Assembly: GCF_026898115.1 (NCBI RefSeq)
Contig: NZ_CP114036.1
Coordinates: 6,752,001-6,816,000 of the forward strand
DNA length: 64,000 nt
Direction: 5' to 3'
Source: Streptomyces sp. S465
Lineage (GTDB): Bacteria; Actinomycetota; Actinomycetes; Streptomycetales; Streptomycetaceae
Under the pieces are notes generated by a model. That model had not been told where the DNA came from. It did not search any database and saw nothing but the letters and a program-made list of their open reading frames with translations. Both the position numbers and the translations under genes were made by a program. Positions 59,894 to 64,000 of the stretch are shown one piece after another. Numbering within the stretch: position 1 is the stretch's first letter; every line of letters begins with the position of its first letter.

Positions 59894-61753
59894 GTGGATT
59901 ACGCGACTTTGAAGGGCCTCAAGCCCAGCGAGTTCGAGGGCGCGGCCGACGGCTACCAGACGATCAGCGACATGGCTGGCCGGGCCAGGCAGGATCTGGA
60001 GAGCCGGATCACCGCCCGAATGCGAGAGGCTCTGGACGGTGAGGCCGCCACGGCAGCGTACGACCAGTTACGGAACCTCTCGGAGAACTTCCACTACGTG
60101 GAGGTCGAGTGCGGCCTGGTCAGCACCGCCCTGAACGCTCTGGCTTTCGATCTGCGAGCGGCGAAGAAGAAGCTGGACGCGGCAATCGAGGATGCTGAGA
60201 CCGAGAAACTAACGGTGAACCCGGACGGCTCTGTGAGTTATCCGCCCGGTGGTGACAAGGTCGATGGCAAGACCCCGAAGGGCGGCAAGGTCACCGGCAG
60301 CGGCGCGGCACACGAGTCCGGTGCCCCCATCGATCCGGGCAAAGACGCCAATGACATCGCCGATGCCCTGGACCGGCAGGCTGCGAACCAGCACCCGAAC
60401 CCGTACTTCGGGCGGGCGATCGAATACGCCGACCGGATCGCCCAGGCTGTCCAGGAGGCGACCGAGGCAGACGAGCGGTGGGCTCCGAAGCTGCGGAAGT
60501 TGAAGGCCGATGACGATCTGAACGTCTCTGACAAGGACTGGATTGATGTCGACAAGGATACCGCCGGGGTCAGGTCGGGCGCCAAGGAGTACCTGCAGCA
60601 CATCAAGCACCCGCCGAAGGAGGGCAGTCCCAAGGAGAACGCCGAATGGTGGAAGGGTCTGTCCCAGGACGAGAAGGACGCCTACATCGCCCTCCACCCG
60701 AAGACCGTGGGCGGCATGAACGGGTTGCCCGCAATCGTGCGGGACGAGGCCAACCGCACGCACCTGGACGTGATGCATGCCAAGTACCAGGAGGAACTGA
60801 ATGCCATCCCCAAGGAACCTGTGGCCAAATACAAGACGATTACCGGCAGTGGCGGTTACCCGGCGCAGGTTCCTACCGACGAATACGCGAATTGGTATTA
60901 TAAGTACAAGGATCGCAGGGATCACCTGAACGCTGCTCTCGACGGCATGAAAGCGATTCAGAAGCGTTTCGACGAGACCGGCGGCAAGGAGCACATACCC
61001 GAGGCGTATCTACTCGGCTTCGATCCAGAGAAGAACGACGGCCGCGTCATCTTGGCCACCGGGAACCCGGACACCGCCGATCACACGGCGGTGTACGTGC
61101 CAGGCACCACGACGCATATCGGCAGCATCGGCGGTGACCTGGACCGCGGGGAATATCTCTGGATGCAAAGCAATAAACTGGAACCGCACTCTAAGGTATC
61201 CACGATCACCTGGCTGGGGTATGACGCCCCGGACGCTATTCCGGACGCACGGCATGACAAATATGCGGCCGCTGCGGCGCCCCACCTCCGTGAGTTCCTC
61301 GATGGCAACCGGGCGGCCCATGAAGCGGCAACCGGCAACCATGGCCATACGACTCTCATTGGTCACAGTTACGGCAGCACGGTCATTGGCGACGCTACCA
61401 AGTCACACACTTCCTATGCCCCTCATGGCGGTACCTTGCCCGTTGACGACATCGTCGCGGCGGGCAGCCCCGGCATGCAGGTGGGGCACGCGTCCGACCT
61501 CGGTGTCGGGAGCGAACATGTCTGGGCTATGAAGGCCGGCGGTGTATTGGGAGACGACTGGTGGGTCCGGGAAGGAGGGCGGAGCGTTGGGCTCGGTGAT
61601 GACGGGAACATCCCCACCGACCCCGAGTTCGGCGCCCATGTCCTGAAGTCAGGCGTCGAGAGCCATGGTGACTATTGGGACGACAAAACCGTTGCGCTGC
61701 GGAATCAGGCCGCCGTGATCACCGGACTCTATGACAGGGTTGTTTATGAGTGA
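59894..61753 (+). CDS. Alpha/beta-hydrolase (DUF1023 type) with WXG/LXG-like helical N-terminus, candidate T7SS effector; contains a TTA codon
   Basis: A 619-residue protein. Residues 1-110 form a helical hairpin-like region (ITARMREALDGEAATAAYDQ) similar to WXG/LXG targeting domains. A polar linker and a middle helical region precede the C-terminal alpha/beta-hydrolase, whose nucleophile elbow LIGHSYGSTV has Ser492. DUF1023 domains are lipase/esterase-like; the substrate is unknown. There is no signal peptide, so export through ESX would fit. An in-frame TTA leucine codon at 60068-60070 is a bldA (tRNA-Leu-UUA) dependency mark in Streptomyces. The downstream lipoprotein gene overlaps its end by 8 bp. 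Confidence 0.82.
   Translation: MDYATLKGLKPSEFEGAADGYQTISDMAGRARQDLESRITARMREALDGEAATAAYDQLRNLSENFHYVEVECGLVSTALNALAFDLRAAKKKLDAAIEDAETEKLTVNPDGSVSYPPGGDKVDGKTPKGGKVTGSGAAHESGAPIDPGKDANDIADALDRQAANQHPNPYFGRAIEYADRIAQAVQEATEADERWAPKLRKLKADDDLNVSDKDWIDVDKDTAGVRSGAKEYLQHIKHPPKEGSPKENAEWWKGLSQDEKDAYIALHPKTVGGMNGLPAIVRDEANRTHLDVMHAKYQEELNAIPKEPVAKYKTITGSGGYPAQVPTDEYANWYYKYKDRRDHLNAALDGMKAIQKRFDETGGKEHIPEAYLLGFDPEKNDGRVILATGNPDTADHTAVYVPGTTTHIGSIGGDLDRGEYLWMQSNKLEPHSKVSTITWLGYDAPDAIPDARHDKYAAAAAPHLREFLDGNRAAHEAATGNHGHTTLIGHSYGSTVIGDATKSHTSYAPHGGTLPVDDIVAAGSPGMQVGHASDLGVGSEHVWAMKAGGVLGDDWWVREGGRSVGLGDDGNIPTDPEFGAHVLKSGVESHGDYWDDKTVALRNQAAVITGLYDRVVYE
60068..60070 (+). promoter_or_regulatory. In-frame TTA codon (bldA control point)
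   Basis: The codon lies in AC-CAG-TTA-CGG, residue 59 of the hydrolase. In Streptomyces TTA is read by the developmentally controlled bldA tRNA. By eye I found no other in-frame TTA in the genes of this window. Confidence 0.8.
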
Positions 61754-62300
61754 ATTTACTTCCAGGAAAGTTTATGCGACCCTTTTCATGATTCCGGTTC
61801 TCGCGTTTATTGTGGGGTGTTCTCAGGTGGGCGACAAGAAGACTGCAGATAAGGTAGATGTCCGCGATGTCAGTAGCATGGAAAGGAAAACGGAGGAAAT
61901 GTCCAGCAGGATTCTGGACATCATTGACCTGAAGAAGGCGAAGGTCACCGAGCCAGGTCCGGGGACATTGCCGTGCTCGGGATACCCCGAAGGTGCAGGA
62001 GTGCAGCGAATGCATCATCCCTGGAGTGTCTACGACGTACCTTTCGATGATTTGTCCCATGGTTTTGATCGGCTCCGCGCAGAGCTTCCCAAGCATGACT
62101 GGGAGATCGTCAAGGACGGGCCTGATGGAAGTCCAGCGAAAACACCGCAGATCGTCGCTAATTTCACCAGGGATCACTTCTCTGCAGATATCCGACTCCT
62201 CGACCAGCGCAAGCACCCTGACGCAACGTCATTGATTGAGGTGACGGTCGTCTCCGACTGCTTCCGCAGTAAGTCGAACGAGACTGGGGAGCCCGGCTGA
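61746..62300 (+). CDS. Small lipoprotein paired with the hydrolase (candidate immunity protein)
   Basis: A 184-residue protein with a lipoprotein signal: basic start MSEFTSRK, hydrophobic core YATLFMIPVLAFIV and lipobox FIVGC. The mature part is about 150 residues and acidic-neutral, with two further cysteines (LPCSGYP, VSDCFRS). No family is recognised. The ATG at 61746 lies inside the hydrolase gene end (8-bp overlap; an ATG at 61731 is the alternative), so the pair is translated together. A surface lipoprotein beside a T7SS lipase-like protein recalls the TslA/TilA toxin-immunity pair of Staphylococcus aureus; this reading is inference. Codon use is more A/T-rich than in housekeeping genes. 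Confidence 0.75.
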   Translation: MSEFTSRKVYATLFMIPVLAFIVGCSQVGDKKTADKVDVRDVSSMERKTEEMSSRILDIIDLKKAKVTEPGPGTLPCSGYPEGAGVQRMHHPWSVYDVPFDDLSHGFDRLRAELPKHDWEIVKDGPDGSPAKTPQIVANFTRDHFSADIRLLDQRKHPDATSLIEVTVVSDCFRSKSNETGEPG

Positions 62301-62551
62301 GGGTGCGTCTTCGGGCTGGCAGGCGGGACACTGGCCGACCTGTGCGTCGGCCCTGACCCGTTAGAGCGCGCATCCCGCGACCATGCCTGGCGTTCTTCGC
62401 TTAGGCGCCAGGTATCAAACGGCCGGCCGACACGGCTCATCGCCGAAGTCGCTCAGCTCAACATCGGCGAGCACGCCTGCCGTTCCGGGCTGGCGCAACG
62501 AGGCTATACCCTCGCGCCGGGCATCCGAGGGTTGCATAATTGGCGCTCACA

Positions 62552-63016
62552 TCACCTTCGTTGGTTCTCGCCGCCGACAGGGCCCGTATCCTTATAGTGT
62601 CCAGTCAATCCGCTGAAGGCGTCTCGGGTGGCTTCGTCGTTTTTGTAGAAAGAGTCACCCGCCTTCTCAAGTAGGTCCTGGAGTGCGGTGCATCGCCCGC
62701 TCACGTCGTCCAGGTAGCGCTTCCAAGAGTGGTACAATTCCCGCTCAGCTGCCGCACTGTGTACTCCGTCACCGGTATCAGTACCTGCCTCCAATCCTTT
62801 TTGCTCATGTTCCAGCCGGGTCAGCGCTTTCTTGATGTCACTTTTAAGTGAGCCGACAGAGTTCGCGGCCGTTTGCCAAGCAGTTTTCTTGGACTTGAGG
62901 CGGCCTTGTCCCTTGGTCTCCCATCCTGCAGGACCGTCAGCGCTTGCCAAATTCATACCGGCATTGGCCGATGCCTGGCGCTTGAAGTGTGCCCACTCTT
63001 CTTCGAAAGCGACCAT
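62552..63016 (-). CDS. Esx-like helical protein with C-terminal YxxxE motif
   Basis: A 154-residue helical protein on the opposite strand to the hydrolase. The C-terminal half carries Y124-K-N-D-E128 in DSFYKNDEATRDAF, fitting the YxxxD/E motif of exported ESX proteins; a second Trp (HSWKRYLDD) lies in the preceding helix. There is no canonical WXG. AGGGGG lies nine bases before the ATG at 63016. It could be a targeting partner for a T7SS effector or a substrate of the second EccC encoded next to it on the same strand. Codon use is relatively A/T-rich. Confidence 0.7.
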   Translation of the reverse strand: MVAFEEEWAHFKRQASANAGMNLASADGPAGWETKGQGRLKSKKTAWQTAANSVGSLKSDIKKALTRLEHEQKGLEAGTDTGDGVHSAAAERELYHSWKRYLDDVSGRCTALQDLLEKAGDSFYKNDEATRDAFSGLTGHYKDTGPVGGENQRR

Positions 63017-63240
63017 CGGTCGACTACCCCCTATTCCGGTCTACGTGCACAGTGTCAGATCAGTCGTCAAGCATAGGGTGGTGACATTCCGTTGGGTATA
63101 AGTACTCCTACTCAGTTAGCGTGAGGATCCGCTAGGCCCCCCAAGTTTCGCTTGACGTTTCCAACCTGATGGTCTGTGGCGCTCCCGTCAGCTGGTTCAG
63201 GCTGGCGCACCCACATATCGTGACGCACGTCGAGACACGC

Positions 63241-63999
63241 CTACTCGCTTTCGAACTTTTCGGGCAGCCAGCCCAGTTGGATCAGTGAGGGGCCGCCCCT
63301 GCGGGTGATCAGGGTGCCGCGGCCCGGGGGGAGGCGGCGGGGGCGGGTGGTGCCGAGGAGGTCGCCTTCGGCGGGGTCGCCCGAAAGGATGATGCCCTGG
63401 GCGCCGAGTTCCTTGATGCGTTGCATGAAGGGCTCGTACGAGGAGCGGGAGGCGCCGGCCGTGTTGCGGGCGATGATGAGGCGGACGCCTACGTCGCGGG
63501 CGTAGGGCAGGGCGTTCGTCAGGAAGTCCAGGGGGTTGCCGCCGCTCGTCGCGACCAGTTCGTAGTCGTCGATGAGGATGAAGAACAGAGGGCCGCTCCA
63601 CCAGCTGCGGGTGCGGAGTTGCTGGGGGGTGACGTCCGGGCCGGGGGCTCGGTGTTCCATCAGGGCGCTCAGGGCGTCCATGTGCATGTCCAGTGCCGGG
63701 GCGGCTGGAGCGTATTCCAGGAGGTGGGACTCCGGTACGGCCTCCAGGAGGGTGCGGCGGTAGTCGCCGACGATGATGCGCGCCTCGTCGGGGGTGTAGC
63801 GCTCGGCGATCTGCCGGGCCAGCAGGCGCAGCAGGGAGGTCTTGCCGGATTCGCTTTCGCCGAAGACCACGAAGAAGGGGTCGGTGTCGAAGTTGATGAA
63901 TACCGGCTCCATGCGGTCTTCGTCGATGCCGATCGGCAGGCCGAGGTGCGGGTGTTCGAAGCTCTTGGGGAGCTGATCGGCGGGGAGTTCGCGCGGGAG
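63241..63999 (-). CDS. eccC: Second EccC-type ATPase, C-terminal domain (5' part outside window)
   Basis: The last 252 residues of a second EccC, open to the window edge. The final ATPase module has Walker A GESESGKTSLLRLL, PDEARIIVGDYRRTLLEAVP and a Walker B LIDDYELVATSGGN, close to the third module of the EccC at 49621-53586; the ending SLIQLGWLP also matches. It shows that two EccC proteins are encoded here, so the region has a second ESX system or a duplicated motor. The full gene must extend to the right of the window. Confidence 0.9.
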   Translation of the reverse strand, partial: LPRELPADQLPKSFEHPHLGLPIGIDEDRMEPVFINFDTDPFFVVFGESESGKTSLLRLLARQIAERYTPDEARIIVGDYRRTLLEAVPESHLLEYAPAAPALDMHMDALSALMEHRAPGPDVTPQQLRTRSWWSGPLFFILIDDYELVATSGGNPLDFLTNALPYARDVGVRLIIARNTAGASRSSYEPFMQRIKELGAQGIILSGDPAEGDLLGTTRPRRLPPGRGTLITRRGGPSLIQLGWLPEKFESE

Positions 64000-64000
64000 C

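Noticed and set aside
62301..62551. Possible gene remnant between the lipoprotein and the YxxxE gene
   Set aside because: Frames up to 88 codons exist on both strands, but none has a family match or start signal; the 251-bp gap shows nothing I can name.

Overview
The window is chromosomal DNA of a high-GC actinomycete, almost certainly a Streptomyces. The reasons are GTG starts, coding frames with G/C-saturated third positions, the block dxr / site-2 protease / ispG / proS / rimP-nusA-ylxR-infB-rbfA-truB-ribF followed directly by a Streptomyces-type ESX (type VII secretion) locus, and the near absence of TTA codons (one in-frame TTA found by eye).

Layout. 1-2171: the end of a PucR-type regulator and an aldehyde dehydrogenase. 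2272-13349: a plant-polysaccharide (beta-glucan/xyloglucan-like) utilisation locus with a GH3 beta-glucosidase, a CUT1-type ABC importer without its own ATPase, a GH42 beta-galactosidase, a secreted GH12 endoglucanase and a LacI-family regulator. TCGAAGCGCTTCGA-type palindromes lie in front of the GH3 gene, the transporter operon and the regulator gene, so the locus looks like one self-contained regulon. 13639-34028: housekeeping genes, namely an acyl-CoA dehydrogenase, the MEP isoprenoid genes dxr and ispG around a site-2 protease, two GNAT acetyltransferases, proS, a kinase-fold protein lacking its catalytic aspartates, a ferritin-like pair, and the translation/RNA operon rimP to ribF.

34134 to the right edge is an ESX region. 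The core parts are a MinD/ParA-like ATPase with a long disordered N-terminus, eccE, eccB, mycP, an esxB/esxA pair, eccC and eccD. Around the core a three-gene cassette occurs twice (43738-47084 and 56281-59555): a helical protein without WXG, a WXG-domain protein with a long disordered tail ending in T(V/L)PPVI(G/E), and a second type of membrane-anchored subtilase. The region therefore carries three mycosin-like proteases and parts of two EccC ATPases; the second eccC runs off the right edge.

Between the second cassette and the second eccC lie an alpha/beta-hydrolase with a WXG/LXG-like helical N-terminus (it holds the TTA codon), an overlapping small lipoprotein gene, and an Esx-like helical protein with a YxxxE motif. 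This arrangement resembles a T7SS lipase toxin, lipoprotein immunity protein and targeting partner. It is the best candidate here for an undescribed system; the toxin reading is inference. Several convergent or operon-end junctions carry very strong hairpins, including a perfect 48-bp palindrome after esxA.
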